NCBI RefSeq assembly: GCF_002777745.1
Contig: NZ_MEIO01000064.1
Coordinates: 1 to 64,000, forward strand
Reading direction: 5' to 3'
Source: Snodgrassella alvi
GTDB lineage: Bacteria; Pseudomonadota; Gammaproteobacteria; Burkholderiales; Neisseriaceae
Length of the DNA stretch: 64,000 nucleotides
Shown here: positions 52,884 to 62,670 of the stretch, piece by piece
How positions within the stretch are numbered: position 1 is the first letter of the stretch
Layout of the letters: every line of letters starts with the position of its first letter
Position numbers and translations under genes: made by a program
Notes under the pieces: generated by a model
The model's input: only the letters and a program-made list of their open reading frames with translations
The model's database searches: none
Told to the model about the DNA's origin: nothing

Positions 52884-53249
52884 TTAATGGATATGGCTTT
52901 TAGATATTAAATAGCTATCTACATCACTCATTGAGCATTCATCATCAGAAGCTTCATTCTTTGTAATTACTTCGTATGAGTTTCCTTTTCTATCATAAAA
53001 AACAAAATGATAAATTTGTGTATATAATCCCTTTTTCTTTTTTCCTAAGGCTAATAATTTTATTTTAGTTTTTGATTCATCTAAACTCGGGATATCAACA
53101 ATTTCAGTATTTTGCATCCAGACTTCGGCCATATTCATAGGCCAAGAATGACAACCAGTTGCTTTTGCATAAGAAAGAGTAGGGAGTAGCCCTAAAAATA
53201 TTAGTGTTAATATTTTTCCAATACCTTTACCTGTATATCCTTTAACCAT
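52884..53249 (-). CDS. Small secreted protein, paralogue B
   Basis: About 121 residues from ATG 53249 (site GGAAAG); a longer frame from 53303 would put 18 residues before the signal peptide and is less likely. The signal peptide is GKILTLIFLGLLPTLSYAKA. The mature part is aligned along its whole length with paralogue A: CHSWPMNMAEVWMQN, LDESKTKIKLLALGKKKKG, YTQIYHFVFYDRKGNSYEVI and ASDDECSMSDVDSYLISKS. Both Cys are kept. This tandem duplication near the T6SS border, in AT-rich DNA, is typical of accessory or immunity genes, but no function is established. Confidence 0.65.
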   Translation of the reverse strand: MVKGYTGKGIGKILTLIFLGLLPTLSYAKATGCHSWPMNMAEVWMQNTEIVDIPSLDESKTKIKLLALGKKKKGLYTQIYHFVFYDRKGNSYEVITKNEASDDECSMSDVDSYLISKSHIH

Positions 53250-53466
53250 AAACTTTCCATTATGTTTTAATATACCCATTCTTTGACTGTATGTATGAGG
53301 CATAATACTGCTTCTTATGCTTTATAGATATAAATCTTGCAATTGAGCTTATAAAGCTAAACTATTTTTGTGTTTTAAACAAAATTTATCAGATAATTTA
53401 AAAAATTATCAATACTGCATTCTAAATTTTCAGTTATATTGCTGTCAATCAATGAAATCAGGTGTT

Positions 53467-55398
53467 ATGAAAAATCTATGGCAAAAATTTGATCGCTCGT
53501 TCTTACGTGGGCAAAAGCTTTCACGGGTATTGGTGGTCATGATTACGATTTGGCTGTTTCTGGCTACCAGTCTTGTGGGGTTGTCGCTGAATACGTCATG
53601 GCGGCTGGAGGAGCTGGGAATGGCGATCAATGAAGCTGGCAGTTTGCGCAAGCGGGTGTTTTATATGGTGCTGGTGACGAAAACACCGGGAGCAGAACAG
53701 CAGTTTGTGCATGAGCAGCGCCAGTTTGAGGCAATTCTTGGTCATTTGCGCCAGCTGCATGAGGCCGGATTTGTTAATGGCTGGCGTCATCGGCAGTTAC
53801 GGGCACAAGTGGTTAGGGTTGAGGCTCAGTTGCAGGATTTTTTGAATGATCGTGAGGCATATTTGCAGGGCAGGTTAGGCGATGCGGCATTTCTGGCGCA
53901 GGCGCAGAAGTTTACTGCGGTAATTGATCAGTTAGTGCTGCTGATTGAGCAGGATAATACGCATAATATTCAGTTGCTGCGCTGGTTGCAGGCATTATTG
54001 CTTGTGATGGCGGTGGTATCGGCAATTGTTTCGCTGGTGCTGCTACATCATTTGGTGATTGTGCCGTTGCTGCGTTTGAATCAGGGGATTAGTCAGATTG
54101 GGAAAGGCTATTTTGATACGCGCTTGCAGCTTGGTACGGCTAATGAGTTCGGGCAGGTTGCTGATGGTTTTAATCTGATGGCAGCAAAGTTGTATGAGGT
54201 ATATGACACGCTGGAAAACCGGGTGGCTGAACAGACTCAGGCGGTAGTGAAACGTAATCGTGAGCTGGCGGTGTTGTATGCTATGACGTCGCTGTTTCAG
54301 GAGCAACATGATCTTTCGGTGCTGGTGCAGGTGTTTATGCATAAGATGAAGGCATTCAGTGGGGCTGATGCATGTGTGGTGCAGTTAAGGAACCGTCATT
54401 CGCATATGCTGGAGGTAGCCGGTTCAGACGGGTTGACGGAAGAACAGGTAGACAGGTTCCGTGATTATCGTTGTGATGGTGGACACTGTGCGCAGTTACT
54501 GCAATCCGGGCAAGCGGTGATGCATCAGCAATTGGTGATTCATGCTGCAAATGATGGTTGTTGCCAGATGCGGCAGGCTTTACCATTTTGTTTAACTTTT
54601 GCGGTGAAGTCTGTAGAAGATGAGATTGGTATGCTACATCTGTTTGCGCAGGTGCCGTTTACGCTGAGTGAGGAAAATCAGCGTCTGATTTCGACGGTAT
54701 GCAGCCAGTTCGGGATTGCGATTGAGAGTATGCGCCTGAATGAGCTGGATAAGCAGATGGCGATTCTGGAGGAACGTAATCTGATGGCGCAGGGTTTGCA
54801 TGACAGTATTGCGCAGTCGCTGTCATTTATGAATATGCAGGTACAGGTGCTTGAAAAGGCGCTTTCGGAGCAGAAGGAGCAGCAGGCGGCGCAAACGCTG
54901 GATTTTATTCATGAAGGTATTCAGCAGTGTTATGATGATGTGCGTGAGTTGTTGTCGAATTTCCGGGTACGACTGGTGTCAGAGGGGCTGATCAGTTCGT
55001 TGCAGGGGGTGATGAAGCGTTTTGAGCAGCAGACAGATATTGCGGTGGACTGGTTGGTGGAAGGGGATGTATATGAGGTGGAGTCGGATGTGCAGTTGCA
55101 GGTGGTGTTTATTGTGCAGGAGGCTTTGTCGAATGTGCGCAAACACGCGCAGGCCGATACCGTACGGGTACGACTGGTATATATGGCTGACCGGCTGAAT
55201 CTGTGGATTGAGGATAATGGTGTAGGTTTTGCTGAGAATACGCTGGTGCTGAAGGAGCAGCAGGGGCATGTGGGTATTCATATTATGAAAGAGCGTGCCG
55301 GCAAGATTAATGGGCAATTGAGGATTTTTGCACGGGCGGAGTGTGGGGCGTGTGTGGAGTTGATGGTGCCACGCCAGTATATTCATACGCAGGAGTAA
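53467..55398 (+). CDS. narX: Nitrate/nitrite sensor histidine kinase NarX
   Basis: About 643 residues; starts at 53452 or upstream are possible. Membrane helices at about residues 21-42 and 180-200 flank a periplasmic sensor of four helices whose first part, MAINEAGSLRKRVF, is the P-box that binds nitrate. HAMP domain (IVPLLRLNQGISQIGKGYFDTRLQLGTANEFGQVADGFN), a GAF-like central part with several Cys, then HisKA_3 with phospho-acceptor His in LHDSIAQSLSFMNMQVQ, and HATPase with VQEALSNVRKHA and IEDNGVGF. It phosphorylates NarL, encoded 19 bases downstream. Confidence 0.92.
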   Translation: MKNLWQKFDRSFLRGQKLSRVLVVMITIWLFLATSLVGLSLNTSWRLEELGMAINEAGSLRKRVFYMVLVTKTPGAEQQFVHEQRQFEAILGHLRQLHEAGFVNGWRHRQLRAQVVRVEAQLQDFLNDREAYLQGRLGDAAFLAQAQKFTAVIDQLVLLIEQDNTHNIQLLRWLQALLLVMAVVSAIVSLVLLHHLVIVPLLRLNQGISQIGKGYFDTRLQLGTANEFGQVADGFNLMAAKLYEVYDTLENRVAEQTQAVVKRNRELAVLYAMTSLFQEQHDLSVLVQVFMHKMKAFSGADACVVQLRNRHSHMLEVAGSDGLTEEQVDRFRDYRCDGGHCAQLLQSGQAVMHQQLVIHAANDGCCQMRQALPFCLTFAVKSVEDEIGMLHLFAQVPFTLSEENQRLISTVCSQFGIAIESMRLNELDKQMAILEERNLMAQGLHDSIAQSLSFMNMQVQVLEKALSEQKEQQAAQTLDFIHEGIQQCYDDVRELLSNFRVRLVSEGLISSLQGVMKRFEQQTDIAVDWLVEGDVYEVESDVQLQVVFIVQEALSNVRKHAQADTVRVRLVYMADRLNLWIEDNGVGFAENTLVLKEQQGHVGIHIMKERAGKINGQLRIFARAECGACVELMVPRQYIHTQE

Positions 55399-55417
55399 TT
55401 GTTTTAGGAAGTTGATG

Positions 55418-56071
55418 ATGCTTGAAGGGAAAAAATACCGGATTCTGATTGTAGATGACCATACGTTGTTCCGGCGTGGTTTGTGTGCGTTGATTGATAG
55501 CTGTGCGCGTTTTGAGGTGGTGGGTGAGGCAACAGACGGGCTGGAGGGTGTGAAGATGCAGCAGCAGTTAAAACCGGATGCGGTACTGCTGGATCTGGAT
55601 ATGCCGGTGATGCGCGGGCTGGAAGCGCTACCGCAGATGATAAGTCATAATCCGCAACAGGTGGTACTGATGCTGACGGTATCGGAGGATGGTAGTGATC
55701 TGGTGGAATGTATGCGACTGGGTGCGCGTGGTTATCTGCTGAAAAATATAGATACTGAGTTTCTGCTGGATAGTATTGAGAAGGCGATTAATGGGGATAG
55801 TGTGCTGTCGCCAGAGATGACCAGCAAATTAGTTACGCAGTTACGCCAGCAGGAACAAGTTGCTGATGAGGTAAAGGAACCGTTAACGCCGCGGGAACGG
55901 GAAATTCTGCGCTGGCTGGCGCGTGGCAACAGTAATAAGCTGATTGCCCGTAATCTGGAGGTTACGGAAAGTACGGTGAAGGTGCATGTGCAGAATATTC
56001 TGCGCAAGCTGAATGTGGTAAGCAGGGTGCAGGCTGCGGTGTATGCGGTTGAGCACGGTATGGATAAGTAG
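55418..56071 (+). CDS. narL: Nitrate/nitrite response regulator NarL
   Basis: About 217 residues from ATG 55418, with AGGA 8 bases upstream; adjacent TTG and ATG codons at 55412 and 55415 are alternatives. The receiver domain has ILIVDDHTLFRRGL, phospho-Asp in DAVLLDLDMP and the conserved Lys in GYLLKNID. The LuxR-type helix-turn-helix is LTPREREILRWLARGNSNKLIARNLEVTESTVKVHVQNILRKL. It probably controls the narK and narG genes that follow. A hairpin separates it from narK. Confidence 0.93.
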   Translation: MLEGKKYRILIVDDHTLFRRGLCALIDSCARFEVVGEATDGLEGVKMQQQLKPDAVLLDLDMPVMRGLEALPQMISHNPQQVVLMLTVSEDGSDLVECMRLGARGYLLKNIDTEFLLDSIEKAINGDSVLSPEMTSKLVTQLRQQEQVADEVKEPLTPREREILRWLARGNSNKLIARNLEVTESTVKVHVQNILRKLNVVSRVQAAVYAVEHGMDK

Positions 56072-56119
56072 TTATGGGGTAGTTGTTGTGTGGTAGTTGT
56101 AGAATTTTTGAGTGTGCAT

Positions 56120-56151
56120 ATGGCCTGTTGATTTTGTCAATAGGCCATTTT
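56120..56151 (+). terminator. Hairpin terminator after narL
   Basis: A 12-bp stem ATGGCCTGTTGA/TCAATAGGCCAT (one G-T pair) with loop TTTTG and a short T run. It separates narXL from the transporter and reductase genes, which therefore need their own promoter. Confidence 0.65.
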
Positions 56152-56259
56152 GCTTATGTGGGCTTGTTCTTTTGGGTTACTGCTTCTGCCTCTGATGGCT
56201 AATGGGATATGCAGGGATGATTCCGTACACTAGGCTAAGTTATTTTTGGGAGTGGCGGG

Positions 56260-57486
56260 ATGGATTCTGAAGTCAGGAAGTCGGTAACTGTGCTTACATC
56301 CAGCACGATTTCGTTTGTGACTTGTTTCATGATCTGGATGGTGTTTGCGGTACTGGGTTTACCTATCAAGCAGCAATTGCACCTGAATGAAACGGAGTTT
56401 GGTTTGCTGACGGCGATGCCGGTATTGTCGGGCTCGCTGATTCGGGTGCCGCTGGGTATCTGGGCTGACCGCTTTGGTAGCCGTATTGTGTTTTTTCTGG
56501 TGATGCTGGTGTGTGTGCCGGCGGTATGGTTACTGGAATATGCGCATACGTATAGCCAGTTTTTGTGGATTGCATTGTGGCTGGGCTTGGTAGGCGGTTC
56601 GTTTTCAGTGGGCACGCCGTATGTGGCCAAATGGTTTCGCAAGGAGCGGCAGGGGCTGGCAATGGGGATTTTTGGTGCCGGTAATGCTGGTGCGGCACTG
56701 AACAAGTTCCTGGCACCGGTGCTGATTACAGCTTATGGCTGCTGGCAGGTTGTACCGCGGGTATATGCGGTGATTCTGCTGGTAATTACGGTGCTGTTCT
56801 GGTTTTTCAGCTATCCGGAGCCTAAGGCTGCTAATGCTAAACAGCCAAGTCTGAAGGCACAGCTTCTCCTGATGAAAAATCCGCAGGTATTGAAATACAG
56901 CCAGCTATATTCGGTGGTGTTTGGCGGCTATGTGGGTATTTCGCTGTGGATGGTGAGCTATTACGTTAATGAATATCGGTTTGATCTGACGCAGGCGGCG
57001 TTGCTGGCGGCGTGTTTTTCGTTGCCCGGTGGTGTGCTGCGCGCTTTTGGTGGCTGGCTATCGGATAAGTATGGTGCCTATAAGGTGACTTGGGCGGTGA
57101 TGTGGGTATGTTGGGTGGCATTCTTTCTGCTGTCCTATCCGCAGACACAGATGTCTATTCGTACGGTAAGTGGCCATCTGGATATGCATATTGGTTTAAA
57201 TGCGACTGTGTTTACGGTGTTGTTGTTTGTTGTAGGGGTGGCACTGGCGATTGGTAAGGCTTCGGTATTCAAGTTTATTTCCGATGAGTTTCCAGAGGAT
57301 ATGGGCACAGTATCTGGTGTAGTGGGTCTGGCCGGTGGTCTGGGTGGTTTTCTGCTGCCGATTATGTTCGGGGTGTTGGTTGACTGGACAGGGATACGTT
57401 CCAGTTCGTTTATGCTGATGTTTGGTACGGTATGTATCAGTTTAATCTGGATGCATTTTTCATTAAAAAAACAGAAGCATCAATAA
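56260..57486 (+). CDS. narK: NarK-type nitrate/nitrite transporter 1 (MFS)
   Basis: A 408-residue MFS protein with 12 predicted helices. The nitrate-porter motifs are visible: MPVLSGSLIRVPLGIWADRFGSR, GGSFSVGTPYVAKWFRKERQGLAMGIFGAGNAGAA and, in the second half, LPGGVLRAFGGWLSDKYGAY and GTVSGVVGLAGGLGGF. It is of the short NarK1 type, often a nitrate/H+ symporter. GGGAG 7 bases before the ATG. It is 13 bases from the second transporter gene. Confidence 0.88.
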   Translation: MDSEVRKSVTVLTSSTISFVTCFMIWMVFAVLGLPIKQQLHLNETEFGLLTAMPVLSGSLIRVPLGIWADRFGSRIVFFLVMLVCVPAVWLLEYAHTYSQFLWIALWLGLVGGSFSVGTPYVAKWFRKERQGLAMGIFGAGNAGAALNKFLAPVLITAYGCWQVVPRVYAVILLVITVLFWFFSYPEPKAANAKQPSLKAQLLLMKNPQVLKYSQLYSVVFGGYVGISLWMVSYYVNEYRFDLTQAALLAACFSLPGGVLRAFGGWLSDKYGAYKVTWAVMWVCWVAFFLLSYPQTQMSIRTVSGHLDMHIGLNATVFTVLLFVVGVALAIGKASVFKFISDEFPEDMGTVSGVVGLAGGLGGFLLPIMFGVLVDWTGIRSSSFMLMFGTVCISLIWMHFSLKKQKHQ

Positions 57487-57498
57487 TGTGAGGTTAGT

Positions 57499-58866
57499 AT
57501 GGGTAAGGTTTTGAAAGACTGGCGGCCGGAAGACAAGCAGTTCTGGCAGGCTGGCGGTCGTGCGGTGGCACGCAGGAATTTATGGATTTCGGTTCCTGCA
57601 CTGTTACTGGCATTTGCTATCTGGCAGGTGTGGAGTGTAACGGTGGTGAAGTTGCCTCAGGTGGGCTTTAAATACAGCAGTAATGAACTGTTCTGGCTGG
57701 CAGCGTTACCGGCGCTATCCGGGGCAACTTTGCGGATTTTCTATTCGTTTGTGATACCGATTTTCGGGGGACGCAAGTGGACGACGATTTCTACTGCTAG
57801 TTTGTTGATCCCTGCGCTGGGATTGGGTTTTGCGGTCCAGAATCCAGATACTTCCTATAGTACGATGTTTGTACTGGCTCTGCTATGTGGTTTCGGTGGT
57901 GCGAATTTTAGTTCTTCTATGTCAAATATCAGTTTGTTTTTTCCGAAAGCTGAAAAAGGCCAGGCGATGGGTGTTAATGCTGGTTTAGGCAATCTGGGTG
58001 TTTCTGCTGTACAGATTGCGGTACCGCTGGCGATCACTACTTGTCTGTTTGGTGTGCTGGGCGGTGAGGCACAGACGATTACCACGCCACAGGGAAGTAC
58101 GCAGGTATGGCTGCAAAATGCTGGTTTTATCTGGGTGCCGTTTATTGTGCTTAGTACGCTGGCTGCATGGTTTGGTATGGATGATATCGGCAGCCTGAAT
58201 GCTTCACTGAAGGAGCAGGCAGTTATCTTTAAACGTTTGCATAACTGGATTCTGTGCTGGTTGTATGTGGGTACGTTTGGTTCATTTATTGGTTTTTCTG
58301 CTGCTTTCCCTTTACTGATTACTCGTTCTTTCCCACATGTTGATGCAATTAAGCTGGCTTTTCTGGGGCCGTTTGTGGGGGCGGTGCTGCGTGTAGTGGG
58401 TGGGTGGCTGTCTGACCGTATGTCCGCTGCGAAGTTAACTGAAATCAGTTATGTGATGATGATCGTGGGGGTAATTGGTGTGCTGGTGTTTCAGCCAATG
58501 AGCGGAAATGCAGGCAATTTTGTAGGCTTTTTTTGTAGCTTTATGTTGTTGTTTGCGTTTAGTGGTATTGGTAATGGTTCGACTTATGCGCAGGCGCCAC
58601 GTATTTTCTCGTTGTTTCACCGTAATCTGCATGGAAATGTTAAAGAGGCTGAAGTACACGCAACTAAGGAATCAGCTACGGTGTTGGGTTTTATGGGTGC
58701 GATTGGTGCTTATGGCGGTTTTCTGATTCCGAAAAGTTTTGGGTCTTCGATTGAAGCTACTGGTAGTGCATCAATGGCGTTATGGGGTTTTATAGTTTTC
58801 TATGTGAGCTGTCTGCTGATTAATTACTGGTTTTATGTACGTAAACAATCTATGACACGCTGCTAG
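57499..58866 (+). CDS. NarK-type nitrate/nitrite transporter 2 (MFS)
   Basis: A 455-residue MFS protein similar in size to E. coli NarK. It has ALSGATLRIFYSFVIPIFGGRKW in the first half, GFGGANFSSSMSNISLFFPKAEKGQAMGVNAGLGNLGVSAVQIA, and FVGAVLRVVGGWLSDRMSAAK with GNGSTYAQAPRIF in the second half. This is the NarK2-type nitrate/nitrite antiporter pattern. Paired with the shorter NarK upstream, it resembles the narK1-narK2 arrangement of other denitrifiers. GAGG precedes the ATG. A weak hairpin lies between it and narG. Confidence 0.87.
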   Translation: MGKVLKDWRPEDKQFWQAGGRAVARRNLWISVPALLLAFAIWQVWSVTVVKLPQVGFKYSSNELFWLAALPALSGATLRIFYSFVIPIFGGRKWTTISTASLLIPALGLGFAVQNPDTSYSTMFVLALLCGFGGANFSSSMSNISLFFPKAEKGQAMGVNAGLGNLGVSAVQIAVPLAITTCLFGVLGGEAQTITTPQGSTQVWLQNAGFIWVPFIVLSTLAAWFGMDDIGSLNASLKEQAVIFKRLHNWILCWLYVGTFGSFIGFSAAFPLLITRSFPHVDAIKLAFLGPFVGAVLRVVGGWLSDRMSAAKLTEISYVMMIVGVIGVLVFQPMSGNAGNFVGFFCSFMLLFAFSGIGNGSTYAQAPRIFSLFHRNLHGNVKEAEVHATKESATVLGFMGAIGAYGGFLIPKSFGSSIEATGSASMALWGFIVFYVSCLLINYWFYVRKQSMTRC

Positions 58867-58878
58867 TTTGCTGTAATT

Positions 58879-58899
58879 ATGCCATTGTTTTGATGGCAT
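58879..58899 (+). promoter_or_regulatory. Short intercistronic hairpin before narG
   Basis: 7-bp stem ATGCCAT/ATGGCAT with loop TGTTTTG and no T run. It is too weak to be a sure terminator; it may only adjust expression between transporter and reductase genes. Confidence 0.35.
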
Positions 58900-58959
58900 T
58901 GAGAAGTATAAATCAATAAGAAACTGTTTGAGGCTGCGGCCTTTATGGAGCACAAATTC

Positions 58960-61900
58960 ATGAGCCATTTTTTAGACAGACTGAATTTTTTACGTAAAAC
59001 CAAAGAAACTTTTTCTGCTGGACATGGTGCAGTGGTGGCAGAAGGGCGTGAATGGGAAGATGCTTATCGCCAGCGCTGGCAGCATGACAAGATAGTACGT
59101 TCTACTCATGGGGTGAATTGTACGGGTTCGTGTAGCTGGCGCGTTTTTGTGAAAAACGGGCTGATTACGTGGGAAATGCAGCAGACGGATTATCCACGCA
59201 CCCGTGCTGATTTGCCTAATCACGAACCACGCGGCTGTCCGCGCGGTGCATCTTATAGCTGGTATGTGTATTCAGCACAACGGGTGAAATATCCGATGAT
59301 CCGTGCATCTTTGCTGCGAATGTGGCGGGAAAGACGCCAGAGTATGGGAGCGATTGAGGCTTGGCAAAGTATTACCCAGAATCCTGAGTCGGCGAAAATA
59401 TATAAATCTCAGCGTGGTCTGGGTGGCTTTGTGCGTCTGGACTGGAGTGAGGCTTATGAAATTATTGCTGCGGCCAATGCTTTTACGATTAAGGAGTTTG
59501 GTCCTGACCGTGTAATGGGTTTCTCGCCGATTCCGGCAATGTCGATGGTGAGCTATGCTGCTGGGTCACGCTATTTGAGTCTGATTGGCGGCGTACCATT
59601 GTCATTTTATGACTGGTATTGTGATTTGCCACCATCCAGTCCGCAAACATGGGGCGAACAGACTGATGTAGCAGAGTCTGCTGACTGGTATAACGCTAAT
59701 TATCTGATGGTGTGGGGTTCTAATGTACCGATGACGCGTACGCCTGATGCGCACTTTTATACTGAGGTACGCTACAAGGGAACGAAAACAGTAGCGGTTT
59801 CATCAGATTATGGTGAAATGGTGAAATTCAGTGATATCTGGATGGCACCGAAGCAGGGTACGGATGCGGCACTGGCGATGGCGATGGGGCATGTAATTCT
59901 GAAAGAATTCCATTTGCAAAATCCATCGGCATATTTTGTCGATTACTGTCGTCGTTTGACTGATATGCCCAATCTGGTGGTTCTGAATCAGGATAATGGT
60001 CGTTTGTTGCCCGGCTATTTCCTGAGAGCCAGCCAGATTTCCGGTGGGTTGGATGAAAGTAATCATCCTGAATGGAAGACGCTGGTAATTGATGAAAATA
60101 CTGGCGATATTGTTGCACCGAAAGGGTCAATTGGTTTCCGCTGGGGTGAGCAGGGTAAATGGAATCTGCGTGCAGAAAAATCTGATAGCTCTGAAATTAA
60201 AGCACTGATTTCTCTTGATAAGAATTATGATGAAATTATGGGTGTATCTTTTGACTACTTTGGTGGTGAAGATGCAGCTGAAGTGCTTGTGAAAAATATT
60301 CCGGTCAAGCAGATTACTAATGCGGATGGCGAACAGATTCTGGTAACCACTGTATTTGATTTGATGTGTGCTAATTATGGTATTGACCGTGGTTTTGGTG
60401 GTGATGGTGTTACTGATGATTATATGGCTGATGTACCGTATACACCGCTATGGCAGCAGAAACATACCGGTGTCAAACCGGAGTTGGTGATTCAGGTTGC
60501 ACGTGAGTTTGCTCAGAATGCGCATGAAACGCATGGACGCAGTATGGTGATTGTGGGTGCTGGTCTAAATCACTGGTATCACATGGATATGGCCTACCGC
60601 GGCATTATTAATATGCTGATGATGTGTGGCTGTATCGGTCAGAGTGGTGGTGGCTGGTGTCACTATGTAGGACAGGAAAAATTGCGTCCACAAACTGGCT
60701 GGGCACCTTTAGCGTTTGCAGCCGACTGGAACCGGCCATCACGACAGATGAATGGCACGTCTTTCTTTTATGCGCATACCAGTCAGTGGCGTCATGAAAA
60801 GCTGAGTATGGCCGAAGTGATCGCACCCACTCATGCTGGACAGATGGCAAATATGAGTCAGCTGGATTTTAATGTAAAAGCTGAACGTATGGGCTGGCTG
60901 CCTTCGGCACCACAGCTGGCACGCAATCCTCTGGATGTAACCCGTGATGCGGAAGCTCAAGGTAAAGATCCGATTGCTTTTGCTGTTGAGCAGATGAAAT
61001 CTGGCACGCTGGATATGGCATGTAATGACCCGGATAATCCGCAGAATTTCCCGCGCAATCTGTTTGTATGGCGCTCGAATATTCTTGGTTCTTCCGGCAA
61101 GGGGCATGAGTATTTCCTTAAATATCTGCTTGGTACTCAAAATGCGCTGATGAGTGATGAAAGCACTGCCATTATGCCGATTGATGTGCAAGTACGTCCG
61201 GCGGCTGAAGGTAAGCTGGATTTGCTTACTGTGCTGGATTTCCGTATGTCTACTACCTGTTTGTATGCCGATATTGTGTTGCCAACAGCTACTTGGTATG
61301 AGAAGGATGATTTGAATACTTCGGATATGCATCCGTTTATCCATCCTATGAGCGAAGCGGTGAAGCCATTATGGGAAAGCAAGACTGATTGGGATATTTA
61401 CCGGGGTCTGGCCAAGGCTTTTTCAGAAACGGCGAAAGATTATCTAGGCGTACGCAAGGACTTGGTATTAACACCATTGATGCATGATAGTCCGGAAGAG
61501 CTGGCTCAACCGTTTGACCCTAAAGATTGGAAACTGGGTGAGTGTGAACCTGTGCCGGGCAAAACCATGCCGAAAATGACGGTAGTGGAACGTGATTATG
61601 GCGCGATTTATGACAAGTTTACTTCTGTAGGCCCATTACTGGAAAAAATCGGTAATGGTGGTAAGGGCATTAGCTGGCAGACCGCAGCAGAAGTTGATTT
61701 ATTGCGCAAGCTGAACAATACCCAGCATGAGGGGGTCGCCAAAGGGCAACCGAAGCTGCACAGTGCTATTGATGCAGCAGAAATGATTCTGACGCTGGCG
61801 CCGGAAACTAATGGTCATGTAGCAGTTAAAGCTTGGGAAGCTTTATCTAAAAATACTGGTATCGACCATACTCATCTGGCGATCGCACGTGAAGATGATG

Positions 61901-62655
61901 CCATTCGCTTCCGCGATGTGCAGGCGCAGCCACGCAAAATTATTTCTTCGCCTACGTGGTCTGGTCTGGAAAGCGAAAAAGTCAGCTATAACGCTGGTTA
62001 CACCAACGTGCACGAATTGATACCGTGGCGTACGCTTACCGGCCGCCAGCAGTTTTATCAGGATCATAAATGGATGCGACTGTTTGGTGAGGGGTTGGTT
62101 TCCTATCGTCCAGCGGTTGATCTGAAAACTACGCTGAATGTACAAGGCCATTACAGTAATGGCAATCCGGAAATTGTGCTCAATTTCATCACTCCGCACC
62201 AGAAATGGGGTATTCACAGTACCTATTCTGACAATCTGCGTATGCTGACTTTATCTCGTGGTGGTCCGCATGTCTGGGTATCTGAAATTGATGCCAAACG
62301 CGCAGGTTTGCAGGACAACGACTGGGTAGAAGTATTCAATGTGAACGGTACTTTAACCGCTCGTGTGGTAGTGAGCCAGCGTGTACCGGAAACCATGATT
62401 CTGATGTACCACGCACAAGAAAAAATCGTTAATGTGCCCGGTTCAGAACTGTCTGGCAAACGTGGCGGTATTCATAATTCTGTCACTAAGGTGGTGATGA
62501 AGCCAACTCATATGATTGGTGGCTATGCGCAACTTTCATGGGGCTTTAATTATTACGGCACGGTGGGCACCAACCGTGACGAGCTGGTGGTGGTACGCAA
62601 AATGAACAAGGTGGATTGGTTGGATCAACCAGCTAAAACCCCGGTGGCAGAATAA
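58960..62655 (+). CDS. narG: Respiratory nitrate reductase alpha subunit NarG
   Basis: About 1231 residues from ATG 58960 (MSHFLDRLNFLRKTKETF, matching the MSKFLDR start of E. coli NarG, 1247 residues). GGAG lies 9 bases upstream; the ATG at 58945 would contain this site. The catalytic subunit carries Mo-bisMGD and the FS0 cluster, whose ligands are visible in STHGVNCTGSCSW and in GCPRGASYSWY. Other typical blocks: RYLSLIGGVPLSFYDWYCDLPPSSPQTWGEQTD, MVWGSNVPMTRTPDAHF and, near the end, NSVTKVVMKPTHMIGGYAQLSWGFNYYGTVGTNRDE. It faces the cytoplasm and reduces nitrate to nitrite with quinol electrons passed through NarI and NarH. Confidence 0.97.
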   Translation: MSHFLDRLNFLRKTKETFSAGHGAVVAEGREWEDAYRQRWQHDKIVRSTHGVNCTGSCSWRVFVKNGLITWEMQQTDYPRTRADLPNHEPRGCPRGASYSWYVYSAQRVKYPMIRASLLRMWRERRQSMGAIEAWQSITQNPESAKIYKSQRGLGGFVRLDWSEAYEIIAAANAFTIKEFGPDRVMGFSPIPAMSMVSYAAGSRYLSLIGGVPLSFYDWYCDLPPSSPQTWGEQTDVAESADWYNANYLMVWGSNVPMTRTPDAHFYTEVRYKGTKTVAVSSDYGEMVKFSDIWMAPKQGTDAALAMAMGHVILKEFHLQNPSAYFVDYCRRLTDMPNLVVLNQDNGRLLPGYFLRASQISGGLDESNHPEWKTLVIDENTGDIVAPKGSIGFRWGEQGKWNLRAEKSDSSEIKALISLDKNYDEIMGVSFDYFGGEDAAEVLVKNIPVKQITNADGEQILVTTVFDLMCANYGIDRGFGGDGVTDDYMADVPYTPLWQQKHTGVKPELVIQVAREFAQNAHETHGRSMVIVGAGLNHWYHMDMAYRGIINMLMMCGCIGQSGGGWCHYVGQEKLRPQTGWAPLAFAADWNRPSRQMNGTSFFYAHTSQWRHEKLSMAEVIAPTHAGQMANMSQLDFNVKAERMGWLPSAPQLARNPLDVTRDAEAQGKDPIAFAVEQMKSGTLDMACNDPDNPQNFPRNLFVWRSNILGSSGKGHEYFLKYLLGTQNALMSDESTAIMPIDVQVRPAAEGKLDLLTVLDFRMSTTCLYADIVLPTATWYEKDDLNTSDMHPFIHPMSEAVKPLWESKTDWDIYRGLAKAFSETAKDYLGVRKDLVLTPLMHDSPEELAQPFDPKDWKLGECEPVPGKTMPKMTVVERDYGAIYDKFTSVGPLLEKIGNGGKGISWQTAAEVDLLRKLNNTQHEGVAKGQPKLHSAIDAAEMILTLAPETNGHVAVKAWEALSKNTGIDHTHLAIAREDDAIRFRDVQAQPRKIISSPTWSGLESEKVSYNAGYTNVHELIPWRTLTGRQQFYQDHKWMRLFGEGLVSYRPAVDLKTTLNVQGHYSNGNPEIVLNFITPHQKWGIHSTYSDNLRMLTLSRGGPHVWVSEIDAKRAGLQDNDWVEVFNVNGTLTARVVVSQRVPETMILMYHAQEKIVNVPGSELSGKRGGIHNSVTKVVMKPTHMIGGYAQLSWGFNYYGTVGTNRDELVVVRKMNKVDWLDQPAKTPVAE

Positions 62656-62670
62656 GTAAGGAATACAATC

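Noticed and set aside
56127-56140. FNR-like box TTGATTTTGTCAA upstream of narK
   Set aside because: The spacing between TTGA and TCAA is 5 rather than 6 bases and the bases form part of the narL terminator stem.
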